Shown here: positions 42,880-52,561 of the stretch, one piece after another
Numbering within the stretch: position 1 is the stretch's first letter
Layout of the letters: each line of letters begins with the position of its first letter
From: Flavobacterium turcicum
Lineage (GTDB): Bacteria > Bacteroidota > Bacteroidia > Flavobacteriales > Flavobacteriaceae
Length of the DNA: 64,000 bases
Assembly: GCF_011365745.1 (NCBI RefSeq)
Contig: NZ_JAAOBY010000004.1
Location: 3,735 to 67,734, forward strand
Reading direction: 5' to 3'
The notes under the pieces: model-generated
Databases searched by the model: none
Told to the model about the DNA's origin: nothing
What the model saw: only the letters and a program-made list of their open reading frames with translations
Translations under genes and position numbers: made by a program

Positions 42880-45003
42880 ATGAAAAAAACTTTTTTAATA
42901 ATGGCTATATCATCAGCGGTAGCATCTTTTGGGCAAAATAATACGCCTAAAAAACTGCAGTATCCAAAGACTAACAAAGGCGAAACAGTAGATGTATATT
43001 TTGATACTAAATTGGCCGATCCGTACCGTTGGTTAGAGGATGACAAATCAGCTGAAACGGGAGCTTGGGTAAAAGCTCAAAACGAGGTAACTTATGATTA
43101 TTTGGGGCAAATTCCATTTCGTAACGTGATTAAAGCACGTATGGAAAAACTTTGGAACTATGAAAAAATAGGAGCTCCGTTCAAAGAAGGTGCACATACC
43201 TATTACTATAAAAACAACGGATTACAAAATCAATCGGTTTTATATCGCAAAGATGCTCAAGGAAAGGAATCGGTTTTTTTAGATCCAAATACTTTTTCTA
43301 AAGATGGTACAAGTTCTTTAGGTGGATTAAATTTTTCTAAAGACGGGTCTAAAGTAGCTTATGCCATTTCAGAAGGTGGAAGTGATTGGCGTAAAGTTGT
43401 AGTTATGGACGCCGAGACGCAAAAAATTATTGGCGATACAATTGTCGATGTAAAGTTTAGTGGCGTTTCGTGGTTAGGAAACGAAGGGTTTTATTATTCT
43501 AGTTATGACAAACCAACTGGAAGCGAGTTATCTGCCAAAACAGATCAGCACAAATTGTATTTCCATAAATTAGGTACCGCTCAAAAAAGCGATTTAGTGA
43601 TTTTTGGTGCTAATACAAAACGCCGTTATGTAGGAGGGTACGTTACCGAGGACGATCGTTATTTGGTAATAACTGCAGCTAATTCGACCTACGGAAATGA
43701 ATTGTATATCAAAGATTTAAGCAAGCCTAAAAGTGCTATTTTAACTATTGTTGATAATTTTAAAACCGATAATAATATCATCGAGAATGAAGGTTCGAAG
43801 TTGTTCATTGAAACCGATTTAAATGCGCCAAACAAGCGTATCGTAACTGTTGATGTAAGCAATCCGGTTCCTGCAAATTGGAAAAACTTTATTGCCGAAA
43901 CTGAAAACGTTTTGTCTCCGTCAACTGGCGGTGGTTACTTTTTTGCCAATTATATGCAAGATGCAGTTTCTGTAGTAAAACAATACGATTACAATGGTAA
44001 GCTAGTTCGTCAAATTGAATTGCCAGGCGTAGGAACAGCAGGTGGTTTTGGTGGTAAAAAATCAGAACAAAAACTATATTATTCTTTCACTAATTACATC
44101 ACACCAGGTTCAACTTTTTCGTATGATGTAGCAACAGGAGTGTCGCAAGTTTACGAAAAACCAAAAGTAGATTTCAACAGTGATTTGTACGAGTCAAAAC
44201 AAGTGTTTTATACTTCAAAAGATGGTACAAAAATCCCGATGATCATTACGCATAAAAAAGGTTTAAAACTAGACGGAACCAATCCAACTATGTTGTACGG
44301 TTATGGTGGTTTTAATGTGAGCTTAACGCCAAGTTTTAGCATTGCGAATGCGGTTTGGATGGAAAACGGAGGTATTTACGCAGTTCCTAATTTACGCGGT
44401 GGTGGCGAATACGGCAAAAAATGGCACGATGCAGGAACCAAAATGCAAAAACAAAATGTATTTGACGATTTTATTGCAGCAGCCGAATATTTAATTGCGC
44501 AAAAGTATACTTCTCCGAATTATTTAGCTATTCGCGGAGGATCAAACGGAGGATTGTTAGTAGGCGCAACTATGACACAGCGCCCAGAGTTAATGAAAGT
44601 AGCTTTGCCAGCGGTAGGTGTAATGGATATGTTGCGTTACCATACTTTTACAGCAGGTGCAGGTTGGGCGTATGATTACGGTACGTCACAAGACAGCAAA
44701 GAAATGTTCAATTATATTAAAGGGTATTCTCCTGTTCACAACGTAAAAAAAGGTATTCAGTATCCTGCAACTATGGTAACAACTGGTGATCACGATGACC
44801 GCGTAGTGCCTGCTCATAGTTTTAAATTTGCAGCTGAATTGCAAGAAAAACAAACCGGAAGTAACCCAACTCTAATTCGAATTGATATTAATGCAGGGCA
44901 TGGAGCTGGAAAATCAGTAGCAGCTACTATTCAAGAAAATGTAGATATACAAGCGTTTACTTTGTTTAATATGGGTGTTGTTTTATTGCCCGAGTTAGAT
45001 TAG
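42880..45003 (+). CDS. Prolyl oligopeptidase (family S9A)
   Basis: 707 residues with a signal peptide (ending ASFGQ), so periplasmic. The N-terminal part and seven-bladed propeller start YPKTNKGETVDVYFDTKLADPYRWLED. The C-terminal alpha/beta-hydrolase has the nucleophile in IRGGSNGGLLVGATMTQ, the Asp in TGDHDDRVVPAHSFKF and the His in NAGHGAGKS. It cleaves short proline-containing peptides after Pro. Flanked by terminators on both sides, so monocistronic. Confidence 0.95.
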   Translation: MKKTFLIMAISSAVASFGQNNTPKKLQYPKTNKGETVDVYFDTKLADPYRWLEDDKSAETGAWVKAQNEVTYDYLGQIPFRNVIKARMEKLWNYEKIGAPFKEGAHTYYYKNNGLQNQSVLYRKDAQGKESVFLDPNTFSKDGTSSLGGLNFSKDGSKVAYAISEGGSDWRKVVVMDAETQKIIGDTIVDVKFSGVSWLGNEGFYYSSYDKPTGSELSAKTDQHKLYFHKLGTAQKSDLVIFGANTKRRYVGGYVTEDDRYLVITAANSTYGNELYIKDLSKPKSAILTIVDNFKTDNNIIENEGSKLFIETDLNAPNKRIVTVDVSNPVPANWKNFIAETENVLSPSTGGGYFFANYMQDAVSVVKQYDYNGKLVRQIELPGVGTAGGFGGKKSEQKLYYSFTNYITPGSTFSYDVATGVSQVYEKPKVDFNSDLYESKQVFYTSKDGTKIPMIITHKKGLKLDGTNPTMLYGYGGFNVSLTPSFSIANAVWMENGGIYAVPNLRGGGEYGKKWHDAGTKMQKQNVFDDFIAAAEYLIAQKYTSPNYLAIRGGSNGGLLVGATMTQRPELMKVALPAVGVMDMLRYHTFTAGAGWAYDYGTSQDSKEMFNYIKGYSPVHNVKKGIQYPATMVTTGDHDDRVVPAHSFKFAAELQEKQTGSNPTLIRIDINAGHGAGKSVAATIQENVDIQAFTLFNMGVVLLPELD

Positions 45004-45041
45004 TAATCTTTTGATTTGGTGCACTTATCGATAAATATTTG

Positions 45042-45071
45042 AAACGCTATTCGAAAGAATAGCGTTTTTTT
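45042..45071 (+). terminator. Terminator after prolyl oligopeptidase
   Basis: Perfect 11-bp stem AAACGCTATTC / GAATAGCGTTT with a GAAA tetraloop and a T run. Confidence 0.92.
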
Positions 45072-45173
45072 TGTTTCAAAAAATTAGGATAAAATCAAGT
45101 ATGGCGCTTATTTTCGGTGGTTTTATTTTCATAATGTTTTACTAATGCACTCGTATTTATGAAGGGGCTTTCG

Positions 45174-45181
45174 TAAATTTG
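45174..45181 (+). promoter_or_regulatory. Putative -7 box of the HPF/RaiA gene
   Basis: TAAATTTG (TAnnTTTG type) 27 bp before the ATG at 45209. Confidence 0.5.
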
Positions 45182-45208
45182 AGAAACAACCTTAAAATTT
45201 AAAACATC

Positions 45209-45523
45209 ATGACAGTACAAATCAACACAGACAATAATGTAGAAGGACATGCACGCCTAAAATTGTATATTCAGGATGAGGTAGCTACAGCTTTGGCCCG
45301 TTTTGAGGATAAAGTAACCCGACTAGAAGTACATCTTGGAGACGAAAATAGCGATAAATCAGGAGTTAACGATAAAAGATGTCTCATTGAAGCCCGACCA
45401 GTAAACAGCCAACCACTAGCGGTAACGCATCATGCAGAAACCACTGAAAAAGCATTTCACGGGGCTTTAGATAAAATAAAAAAAGTACTGGGGACTACTT
45501 TTGATAAAATGAAAACACACTAA
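45209..45523 (+). CDS. HPF/RaiA-family ribosome-associated protein
   Basis: 104 residues, the short form of the sigma-54-modulation/RaiA family. It has the beta-alpha-beta layout with LKLYIQDEVATALARFEDKVTRLEVHLGDENSDKSG, KRCLIEARPVNSQPLAVTHHAETTEKAFHGALDKIKKVL. Such proteins bind the small ribosomal subunit and slow or store ribosomes in stress or stationary phase. The long-form dimerisation tail is absent. Monocistronic between two terminators. Confidence 0.88.
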   Translation: MTVQINTDNNVEGHARLKLYIQDEVATALARFEDKVTRLEVHLGDENSDKSGVNDKRCLIEARPVNSQPLAVTHHAETTEKAFHGALDKIKKVLGTTFDKMKTH

Positions 45524-45544
45524 TTTTATTTGCGTAGGATAAAA

Positions 45545-45577
45545 AAAAGACACTTTGAGAAAAGTGTCTTTTTTTGT
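45545..45577 (+). terminator. Terminator after the HPF/RaiA gene
   Basis: Perfect 12-bp stem AAAAGACACTTT / AAAGTGTCTTTT with a GAGA loop and a T run; A-rich on the left so it may act in both directions. Confidence 0.9.
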
Positions 45578-45624
45578 CTTATCAACTAGTGTGTCATTTT
45601 TTAGAAAACTACAATTCAAAGGAT

Positions 45625-47196
45625 TTATTTAAAAAGCAAAGCCGCCAAAGCAGGATCTCTCTCGTATACATCTTCATAAAAAGACAAGTTGCCATCAGCA
45701 TCAACCCAAGAGGTGAAATAACCAATGTAAACTGGAATTTTTTCAGGCAAAGTGTACCAATATTCATCACCAGCAGCCATTTTTTCCTCAATTTTCTCCA
45801 TATTCCATTTCGGGTCGTTTTTCATCAAGGCTTCGGCTAGTTGTTTGGGCTTTGCTACTCTAATACAACCATGACTGAATGCTCTTGATTCGCGAGTAAA
45901 CAACCCTTTCGAGGGCGTATCATGCAAATAAATAGCATTCGAATTTGGAAATAAAAACTTTACCAATCCCAAAGAGTTTGATGCTCCCGGTTTTTGTCTG
46001 ACGGAGCCATTGTTCCATTCCATGTTGTGTTTTGCTAAATAGTTCGGGTCTTTTTCTATGGCGGGCAAAATTTCGTTTTTAAGTATACTTGTTGGTACAT
46101 TCCAGTACGGGCGAAAAACAATATAACGCATGGGTGCACTAAAAATAACTGTCTTGTTCAATGCTTTTCCTACCACAACTTTCGACTTTAGTTCCGCTAG
46201 CCCGTTTCTAAAAAAGGTGAGTTCATAGGCCGGAATATTAACCACCACCAATTCTTTTGATTTGGTAATGTCGTTTGACACCCATCTGCAACGTTCCATG
46301 TTGAGCATAATGGTTTTGATGCGTTCTTGCACGGGAACATTCATGCTCTTTATGTGTTCAGGCAGGATGCTTTTATTCCATGCATTTCCGTGTCTTTTTT
46401 TGTAATTTAAAACGCCTTTTTCTAGCTCCTCATCATAAATAGCGCTTTTAGAATCTTGCTCTAAATCGTTGGTCGTAAAAAGTCGGGTTCTAATTTGGGC
46501 GATCACTTGTGCGCTATCACCCGGTTGGTATTTTTTTACAAGAGAATCTACCGTTATTTTTGACCAACCGCCTTTTGTTTCGATTGTTCTATAATTAGCC
46601 AATGCTTTTTTGAGTAAAAAATATTGTTTGAGTAAGCCTTTTTCTTCCTTGTGAATTAAAGATGGATTGATCAAAAGCGAATCCAAATAGGCATCATACG
46701 ATTGTTTTTTTCTAGGCAAAAACCATCCTAAATCTCTGGTTTTTTCGGGTGCTATTCCATCATAAACTTTGTCAACATAAAAGAAAAATAGTGCTGAGTT
46801 AAGCAATTCAGTTTCAACACTCGCTTTTTTGTATTTTTTAGGATCTTTAAAAATAGCATCAAATTTTTCTTGATAAGGTATTTTGGCTTCTACACCTTCT
46901 TGATTGATGGTGTTTACTTTATTGTACAAAACGCCAGCAAACTCATTTATACCATCTTTGTCAAACCAAATATAATGGAATTGGCGCTTTCGATACAATT
47001 CCTCCACTTTTGTTTGATAGGCTTTCAGGTCGGGATACGATTCGAAAAATGGAGCAATCTGTGTGCTATCAAAGGACACTTCTAAATAGTTAGTAGTAGT
47101 ATTTTTGAGTTGGGAAATGGCTTTGCTTTTATCTTTTTTACAAGAAACAATTGTTAACGAGATGAGAATCAAAAAAGCAGCGTATAATTTTCTCAT
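45625..47196 (-). CDS. L,D-transpeptidase (YcbB/LdtD-like lipoprotein)
   Basis: 523 residues. Lipoprotein signal with IVSC lipobox. A scaffold domain and a peptidoglycan-binding-like segment (about 200-300) precede the YkuD catalytic domain (about 325-480). Catalytic block: YLHDTPSKGLFTRESRAFSHGCIRVAKPKQL, with His and Cys of SHGCIRV. It forms 3-3 cross-links or attaches proteins to peptidoglycan in the periplasm. Being a lipoprotein is less usual than a membrane anchor but common in Bacteroidota. Monocistronic; a TATTTTTG box lies at 47235-47242 (complement). Confidence 0.93.
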   Translation of the reverse strand: MRKLYAAFLILISLTIVSCKKDKSKAISQLKNTTTNYLEVSFDSTQIAPFFESYPDLKAYQTKVEELYRKRQFHYIWFDKDGINEFAGVLYNKVNTINQEGVEAKIPYQEKFDAIFKDPKKYKKASVETELLNSALFFFYVDKVYDGIAPEKTRDLGWFLPRKKQSYDAYLDSLLINPSLIHKEEKGLLKQYFLLKKALANYRTIETKGGWSKITVDSLVKKYQPGDSAQVIAQIRTRLFTTNDLEQDSKSAIYDEELEKGVLNYKKRHGNAWNKSILPEHIKSMNVPVQERIKTIMLNMERCRWVSNDITKSKELVVVNIPAYELTFFRNGLAELKSKVVVGKALNKTVIFSAPMRYIVFRPYWNVPTSILKNEILPAIEKDPNYLAKHNMEWNNGSVRQKPGASNSLGLVKFLFPNSNAIYLHDTPSKGLFTRESRAFSHGCIRVAKPKQLAEALMKNDPKWNMEKIEEKMAAGDEYWYTLPEKIPVYIGYFTSWVDADGNLSFYEDVYERDPALAALLFK

Positions 47197-47615
47197 TGTA
47201 TTTGGTTTTGAAATTCTAGTGGTTTATGTCAACACAAAAATACATCAAAAAGATGCTTTCAAGTCTTCCACTTTAAGCGTTCGGTATTTGTCGAGCGCTC
47301 AAGTGTTAAAAAATCATAAGCTCATAAAGGCGTAATAAAAATAATAAATTATTGATAATAAGAGATTTGTATTCGTTTTATTTTTTAAAAACAAATTTAA
47401 GAGTATATTTAACAAGCTTAAATCTGTGAATTATACAACAATTGTTGTATTCACATGTAAAGTTGATCCGGCTTAGCTAGCGTAATTTTACAAAAAATAT
47501 AAACCAGGTTTTTTATTAAAAATAGGGTTTAAAAATTAGGAATTGTTCAAGATATGTTGGTATAATATCTCTTAAGTAATCCACTCCAAAGTCGCCTTTT
47601 TTAAATCAGAATAAA
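47197..47615. other. Intergenic region between divergent ldt and asmA-like genes
   Basis: 419 bp, very AT-rich. It holds the -7 box TATTTTTG of the L,D-transpeptidase gene (complement of 47235-47242) and the short inverted repeat ACAACAATTGTTGT near 47436-47449. No gene-like frame or RNA gene seen; small RNA cannot be excluded. Confidence 0.5.
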
Positions 47616-50078
47616 ATGCCTATGCCTACTATTTGGTCACCCATTCGAAATTTTTTAGACCGTTTGACCCCTTCAAAAATCCTCAAAAGTTTGGGTGTTT
47701 TGGCATTGGCTTTTGTAGCTTTTGTGTTGCTGCTTTGTGTTGGTTTTTCGGTTTATTTTGACAGCAACAAAGCGCAAATAGTACAGCAAATTAATGAACA
47801 AATCAACGAAAATTGTTCGGGTTCAGTCGTGATAAAGGATGTTAATTATGCGTTTTTTCAAGGTTTTCCCAACATGACTTTGGCATTAAACCAAGTACAA
47901 GTCAAAGATAGTTTATGGCCATTACACAAGCGTACCTTGCTGCAAGCAGAGCGTATTAAGTTGCGCGTAAATGTTTTAAAGTTGTTGGGTAACGAATTGT
48001 TTATTGATAAAATAGAGGTTCAAAATGCGAATTTGCATGTTTTCAAATCAAAAAATGGTGTGGTAAATACTTCTATTTTTAAAAGTAAAAAAGACAAAAC
48101 CCAATCTAAAAGTTCCACTGATACAGCGGTCAAAGAAATTATTTTTAAAAATGTCCGCTTGATTTCTGAAAACCAAAAAGGAAAAAAATTATTCGATTTT
48201 GATGTAGAATACCTCAAAGGCAATTTTACTTTTGACGGTTACAATTGGCAGTCAAAGGTTGCCATAAAAACAAAGGCTAATAGTATGGCTTTTAATACAC
48301 AAAGAGGAAGTTTTGTTCAGAACAAAGTAATTCAGGCAGTATTGGAAGCGAATTACGATGAATTAAGTAAAAAGATTTCTGTAAAGGCTGATGAGCTTTT
48401 CATAGGTGCCGATGTGTTTGCCGTTCAAGCGCATTTCGGAATTCAAGAAGACCAAGCTCCGTTTGATATTAGCATTCAAACCAATATTTTATGGCGCAAT
48501 GCAGCCGCTATTTTGAGTGGAAATATCAAAAAACGTTTGGATCAGTTCGATCTCCAAAAGCCATTACAAGTGCGTTGTTCGATTATTGGCGATTTGAATA
48601 CAATGGGCGATCCTGAAATTGTGGTGCTGGCGCGCGTGAAAAATGATAGGCTAACTATTCCTGATGGAATTATCACAAATTGTTCGTTTACGGGTCAATT
48701 TACCAATAACTTCAAAAAAGGTTTGGGTTGTAACGATATTAATTCAGCAATACGCCTCACCAATTTTGCAGGCCAATACAAAACCATTCCTTTCCGAATT
48801 CCTCAAGGTGTAATTGCTAATTTTGAAAAAACTATTGCTACCGGAAATTTTCGCGCTAATTTTAAAATGCAACGCCTCAATAAATTAATCGACAAAGAAA
48901 TATTGTATTTTACGGGCGGAGATGCTACCGTCAAATTAGAGTTTAAGTTTGATGTGGCGAGTCTAAAAATTAAGAAACCCCAATTCAAAGGCCGTGTTTT
49001 TGTAAAAGAGGCACTGCTGAACTACGGTCCAAAGAATTTTGCTTTCCTAAAAACCAATATAGAGCTCGATTTTACAGACAAAGCATTATTGCTCAAAAAC
49101 ATTACTTTTAAAAATGCAAAAAGTGCTGTTTTTATGGAGGGTAAAATAGACAATTTCATGACTTTGTATTACGACAGTCCCCAAAAAATGATTGTTAATT
49201 GGCAAGTATACGCTCCGTATTTAGATGTGAAACAATTTGTAGGCGCCATAACAACTGATAATCCAAAGCAAGCGAAGGCGGTTGCTGTAGCAGATCCTTT
49301 TTCGGCAAAATTATACGATGCTATCCATAAATCGCAAGTAATAATGGATGTTAAGGCCGATAAAATTAACTATGGTAAATGGAACGCATCCCGAGTGTTG
49401 GCTTCAGTAGCATTGATTAATGATTCGTTTATTGTGCAAAAAGCCAAGCTCGAAACTTGCGGTGGTCGTATTGAGGTTGTCGGAAAGATGAGTCGCGAAA
49501 GCAAGAATTTTAAAGTAGCTTCTAATGTAAAATTAAGTAGCATCAACGTAACTCAGTTTTTAACGGCTATGGATAATTTTGGAATCAAATCTTTTCAACC
49601 AGCAAATGTCGAGGGAACACTAAATGCCACTGCTTACGTCAAAGGATTGATGATTGCCGGAGGTGCATTACAAACGGAAACGCTTGCTGGTAATGTTAAT
49701 TTCAAATTGTCCGACGGGGCTTTGATCAATTTTAAACCCATAACCGCTGTAGCAAAATTTGCTTTTCCGTTTCGAAATGTCAACAATATTGTGTTAAGTG
49801 ATTTGGTTGGCGATTTTAAAATTAATGATGGTCGGGTGGGAATCAAAAAATTAAAAGTGAGTTCAAACGTTTTAAATTTTGATGTAAATGGCGTATATTC
49901 GTTTCAACGCGGAACCAATTTGGCCATGACCATTCCGCTTCGAAATCCTAGAAAAGACACGCTAATTTCCGATGAGGAAAAACGTTTAGCTAAACGTTAC
50001 AAAGGTTTGGTTTTACACCTTTTGGCACAAGATGTTGATGGGAAAATTAAAATTAAATGGAATAAAAATCACGAATAA
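47616..50078 (+). CDS. AsmA-like protein
   Basis: 820 residues. A single N-terminal transmembrane helix (about 25-48, LGVLALAFVAFVLLLCVGFSV) is followed by a long all-beta periplasmic part. Near the start it has the AsmA pattern: IVIKDVNYAFFQGFPNMTLALNQVQVKD and AERIKLRVNVLKLLGNELFIDKIEVQNANLHV. The C-terminal AsmA_2-like part contains QPANVEGTLNATAYVKG and NLAMTIPLRNPRKDT. Members of this superfamily form repeating beta-groove bridges thought to carry lipids between membranes. It is likely cotranscribed with the small lipoprotein 12 bp downstream. Confidence 0.88.
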   Translation: MPMPTIWSPIRNFLDRLTPSKILKSLGVLALAFVAFVLLLCVGFSVYFDSNKAQIVQQINEQINENCSGSVVIKDVNYAFFQGFPNMTLALNQVQVKDSLWPLHKRTLLQAERIKLRVNVLKLLGNELFIDKIEVQNANLHVFKSKNGVVNTSIFKSKKDKTQSKSSTDTAVKEIIFKNVRLISENQKGKKLFDFDVEYLKGNFTFDGYNWQSKVAIKTKANSMAFNTQRGSFVQNKVIQAVLEANYDELSKKISVKADELFIGADVFAVQAHFGIQEDQAPFDISIQTNILWRNAAAILSGNIKKRLDQFDLQKPLQVRCSIIGDLNTMGDPEIVVLARVKNDRLTIPDGIITNCSFTGQFTNNFKKGLGCNDINSAIRLTNFAGQYKTIPFRIPQGVIANFEKTIATGNFRANFKMQRLNKLIDKEILYFTGGDATVKLEFKFDVASLKIKKPQFKGRVFVKEALLNYGPKNFAFLKTNIELDFTDKALLLKNITFKNAKSAVFMEGKIDNFMTLYYDSPQKMIVNWQVYAPYLDVKQFVGAITTDNPKQAKAVAVADPFSAKLYDAIHKSQVIMDVKADKINYGKWNASRVLASVALINDSFIVQKAKLETCGGRIEVVGKMSRESKNFKVASNVKLSSINVTQFLTAMDNFGIKSFQPANVEGTLNATAYVKGLMIAGGALQTETLAGNVNFKLSDGALINFKPITAVAKFAFPFRNVNNIVLSDLVGDFKINDGRVGIKKLKVSSNVLNFDVNGVYSFQRGTNLAMTIPLRNPRKDTLISDEEKRLAKRYKGLVLHLLAQDVDGKIKIKWNKNHE

Positions 50079-50090
50079 AAATACAATCAG

Positions 50091-50609
50091 ATGCGCTTTA
50101 AATTACTATTACCTGTACTGTTATTGATGGTTTTGGGATGTAAAACCAATATTTCATCTTCAAAAAATGCAACGACTGAGGTCAACCAAGTTTTAGACAA
50201 TTGGCATCAAGCAGCCGCTAAAGCCAACTTTACGGAATATTTTGATGCTCTAGCCGAGGATGCGGTTTTTATTGGTACTGATGCAACTGAAAATTGGAAC
50301 AAAAAAGATTTTCAAGCCTATGCCAAACCACATTTTGACAAAGGAAAGGCGTGGAGTTTTAGCGCTGTGGAGCGTCATGTTTTTTTTGATGCCAGCGGAA
50401 ATCTAGCTTGGTTTGACGAATTGTTAAACACCCAAATGAAAATTTGCAGAGGTTCAGGAGTTCTGGTCAAAGTGGATGGACAATGGAAAATAAAACAATA
50501 CGTTTTGTCAATGACGGTACCAAATGAACATTCGAACACGGTAATTCAAGCCAAATCAGCTACCGAAGATGCTCTTTTGAAAACACTTCAATCCAAAAAA
50601 GGCAAATAG
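50091..50609 (+). CDS. NTF2-like (SnoaL/DUF4440) lipoprotein
   Basis: 172 residues with a lipoprotein signal (VLGC lipobox). The mature part is a single NTF2-like domain: VNQVLDNWHQAAAKANFTEYFDALAEDAVFIGTDATENW, then FVLSMT-type end VKVDGQWKIKQYVLSM. Such domains bind small molecules or act as simple enzymes; no specific function can be given. It follows the AsmA-like gene by 12 bp. Confidence 0.88.
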   Translation: MRFKLLLPVLLLMVLGCKTNISSSKNATTEVNQVLDNWHQAAAKANFTEYFDALAEDAVFIGTDATENWNKKDFQAYAKPHFDKGKAWSFSAVERHVFFDASGNLAWFDELLNTQMKICRGSGVLVKVDGQWKIKQYVLSMTVPNEHSNTVIQAKSATEDALLKTLQSKKGK

Positions 50610-50625
50610 TTCATATATATTTCCT

Positions 50626-50633
50626 TAATTTTG
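50626..50633 (+). promoter_or_regulatory. Putative -7 box of trmB
   Basis: TAATTTTG (TAnnTTTG type) 52 bp before the GTG start of trmB. Confidence 0.45.
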
Positions 50634-50685
50634 CCAGCTGAAACCGTCAAATCGAACGGTACGAAGCATAAATATTTTAAGAAAA

Positions 50686-51363
50686 GTGGGAAGCAAAAAT
50701 AAATTAAAGAGATTTAAGGAAAACGAAACATTCAACAATGTTTTTCAACCAACTAGAGAAGAAGTAGTAGGCGATTTATTTCCGTTGAAAGGAAAATGGA
50801 ATACCGACTTTTTCAAAAACGATAATCCTTTGGTACTCGAATTAGGGTGCGGAAAAGGAGAGTACTCTGTTGGCTTGGCTGAACGTTACCCAAATAAAAA
50901 TTTCATCGGAATTGATATCAAAGGCGCGCGTTTTTGGCGTGGTGCCAAAACAGCTGTTGAAACAGGTTTGTATAATGTTGCATTCATCCGAACTCAAATT
51001 GAGTTGATCAATCATATTTTTGCCGAAAACGAAGTCGATGAAATTTGGATTACTTTTCCAGACCCACAAATCAAATACAAGCGTACTAAACACAGAATGA
51101 CAAATTCACAGTTCTTACAATTGTATAAAAAAATCCTCAAAAAAGACGGAGTAGTAAACTTAAAAACCGATAGTGAATTCATGCACGGGTACACCTTAGG
51201 ATTACTGCACGGCGAAGGTCACGAGGTTTTATATGCAAATCACAATGTGTACAGAAATGAAGGTAGTCCGGAAGAAGTTACTGCTTTTCAGACCTTTTAC
51301 GAGAAACAATACTTAGAAATTAATAAAGCAATTACCTATATTCGATTCAGAATCAAAGAATAG
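50686..51363 (+). CDS. trmB: tRNA (guanine-N7-)-methyltransferase
   Basis: 225 residues from a GTG at 50686 (GSKNKLKRFKENETFNNV follows, the usual opening in Bacteroidota). SAM-binding LELGCGKGEYSVGLAERYP, acidic FIGIDIKGARFWRGAKTA, and the TrmB signature WITFPDPQIKYKRTKHRMT are present. It methylates G46 in the variable loop of tRNAs. It is followed 4 bp later by a LysE-family gene, probably cotranscribed. Confidence 0.95.
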   Translation: MGSKNKLKRFKENETFNNVFQPTREEVVGDLFPLKGKWNTDFFKNDNPLVLELGCGKGEYSVGLAERYPNKNFIGIDIKGARFWRGAKTAVETGLYNVAFIRTQIELINHIFAENEVDEIWITFPDPQIKYKRTKHRMTNSQFLQLYKKILKKDGVVNLKTDSEFMHGYTLGLLHGEGHEVLYANHNVYRNEGSPEEVTAFQTFYEKQYLEINKAITYIRFRIKE

Positions 51364-51367
51364 TCTT

Positions 51368-52039
51368 ATGTTTGACTTCGATTTTGAATCTCTTTTTGTG
51401 CCTATGAATTTAATCACTTCCTTATTTTTGGGTTTTATAACCGCTTTCGTAGGTATTACTCCTCCCGGTTTAATCAACATGACGGCGGCAAAAGTGAACC
51501 TGAAAGAAGGAAAAAGTAGCGCTTATTGGTTTGTTCTTGGCGCGGTGATCATCATTTTTTTTCAGGCATCTTTAGCTATTTTCTTTGCACGATTTATCAA
51601 AGAACGCCCAGATGTGGTCGTGCTATTGCGCGAAGTAGGTTTCGGGATTTTTGCTGTGCTTACGGTTTATTTTTTGTTCATTGCCAAAAAGCCAGTCAAA
51701 AAAATGGGAAGCATCAAAAAAAGAAGTACTTCCACTCGCTTTTTTCTCGGTATGCTACTTTCGGCGCTCAATTTTTTTCCTATTCCGTATTACGTTTTTG
51801 TTAGTATTACACTGGCATCTTACAATCTTTTTTACTTTGAGGCTACTCATGTTTTTACTTTTGTGGCGGGTGTTGTTTCTGGTTCTTTTTTGGTGTTTTA
51901 TTTTTACATTACTTTTTTTCAAAAAATCCAAAACAAGACAGACTTCTTGATGCGCAACATGAACGGAATCATCGGTACAATCACAGGTTTAATAGCGCTT
52001 TTTACTCTCGTGAATATAGTTCGGTATTACTTTGGTTAA
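51368..52039 (+). CDS. LysE-family exporter
   Basis: 223 residues with five or six transmembrane helices. The first helix has the family pattern LFLGFITAFVGITPPGLINMTAAKVNLKEGK, and helix 2 is AYWFVLGAVIIIFFQASLA. The family exports amino acids or related small compounds; substrate unknown here. The ATG at 51368 gives a 12-residue lead before an internal Met at 51404 that is also possible. It is 4 bp after trmB and 24 bp before the next gene. Confidence 0.85.
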   Translation: MFDFDFESLFVPMNLITSLFLGFITAFVGITPPGLINMTAAKVNLKEGKSSAYWFVLGAVIIIFFQASLAIFFARFIKERPDVVVLLREVGFGIFAVLTVYFLFIAKKPVKKMGSIKKRSTSTRFFLGMLLSALNFFPIPYYVFVSITLASYNLFYFEATHVFTFVAGVVSGSFLVFYFYITFFQKIQNKTDFLMRNMNGIIGTITGLIALFTLVNIVRYYFG

Positions 52040-52063
52040 ACTGTTTTTTTAGCAATCAAAAGC

Positions 52064-52396
52064 ATGGCAAACGAAAATTTTTTTGAAAGAGTTTACGACC
52101 TAGTTCGGCAAATTCCATACGGAAAAGTGACTTCCTACGGCGCCATTGCTAGAGCCTTAGGTTCGGCACAATCATCCCGAATGGTAGGCTGGGCCATGAA
52201 TGCTTCGCATACGCTTGAAGATGTGCCTGCGCATCGTGTAGTGAACAGAAACGGTTTGCTTACTGGCAAAATGCATTTTGACGGATCTAACTTAATGCAA
52301 CAATTGTTAGAAAACGAAGGTATTGAAGTACGCGACAACCAAATTGTTGATTTTGAGGCTCATTTCTGGACGCCAACAATCCCAACAGAAGAATAA
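52064..52396 (+). CDS. Alkyltransferase-like protein (ATL; reactive Cys replaced by Ala)
   Basis: 110 residues, the size of a stand-alone DNA-binding domain of O6-alkylguanine transferases. Helix-turn-helix and active-site region are recognisable: RVYDLVRQIPYGKVTSYGAIARALGSAQSSRMVGWAMN. The alkyl acceptor motif PCHR is replaced by PAHRVVN, so alkyl transfer is impossible. ATL proteins bind O6-alkylguanine and flag it for nucleotide excision repair. Most ATLs have Trp or Ala at this site, so this fits the known group. Confidence 0.92.
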   Translation: MANENFFERVYDLVRQIPYGKVTSYGAIARALGSAQSSRMVGWAMNASHTLEDVPAHRVVNRNGLLTGKMHFDGSNLMQQLLENEGIEVRDNQIVDFEAHFWTPTIPTEE

Positions 52397-52482
52397 TTTC
52401 TAGCATAACTCCCTCATAGCACGCACTAATGTACGCATCAATAAATGCGATACAAATCCTTTAAAATAAGAACTTTTCATGC

Positions 52483-52490
52483 TATATTTG
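52483..52490 (+). promoter_or_regulatory. Putative -7 box of the mrp gene
   Basis: TATATTTG (TAnnTTTG type) 72 bp before the ATG at 52562 and 39 bp before the alternative ATG at 52529. Confidence 0.45.
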
Positions 52491-52561
52491 CAATCTGAAA
52501 TCAGTTTAAATAAAGATAATGTTCTGGTATGCAAATGCCAATAGAAAACAGCGAATTAGAA

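Noticed and set aside
51526..51950. Alternative frames inside the LysE-family gene
   Set aside because: They are out-of-frame readings of helices, rich in Phe and Cys, without start context.
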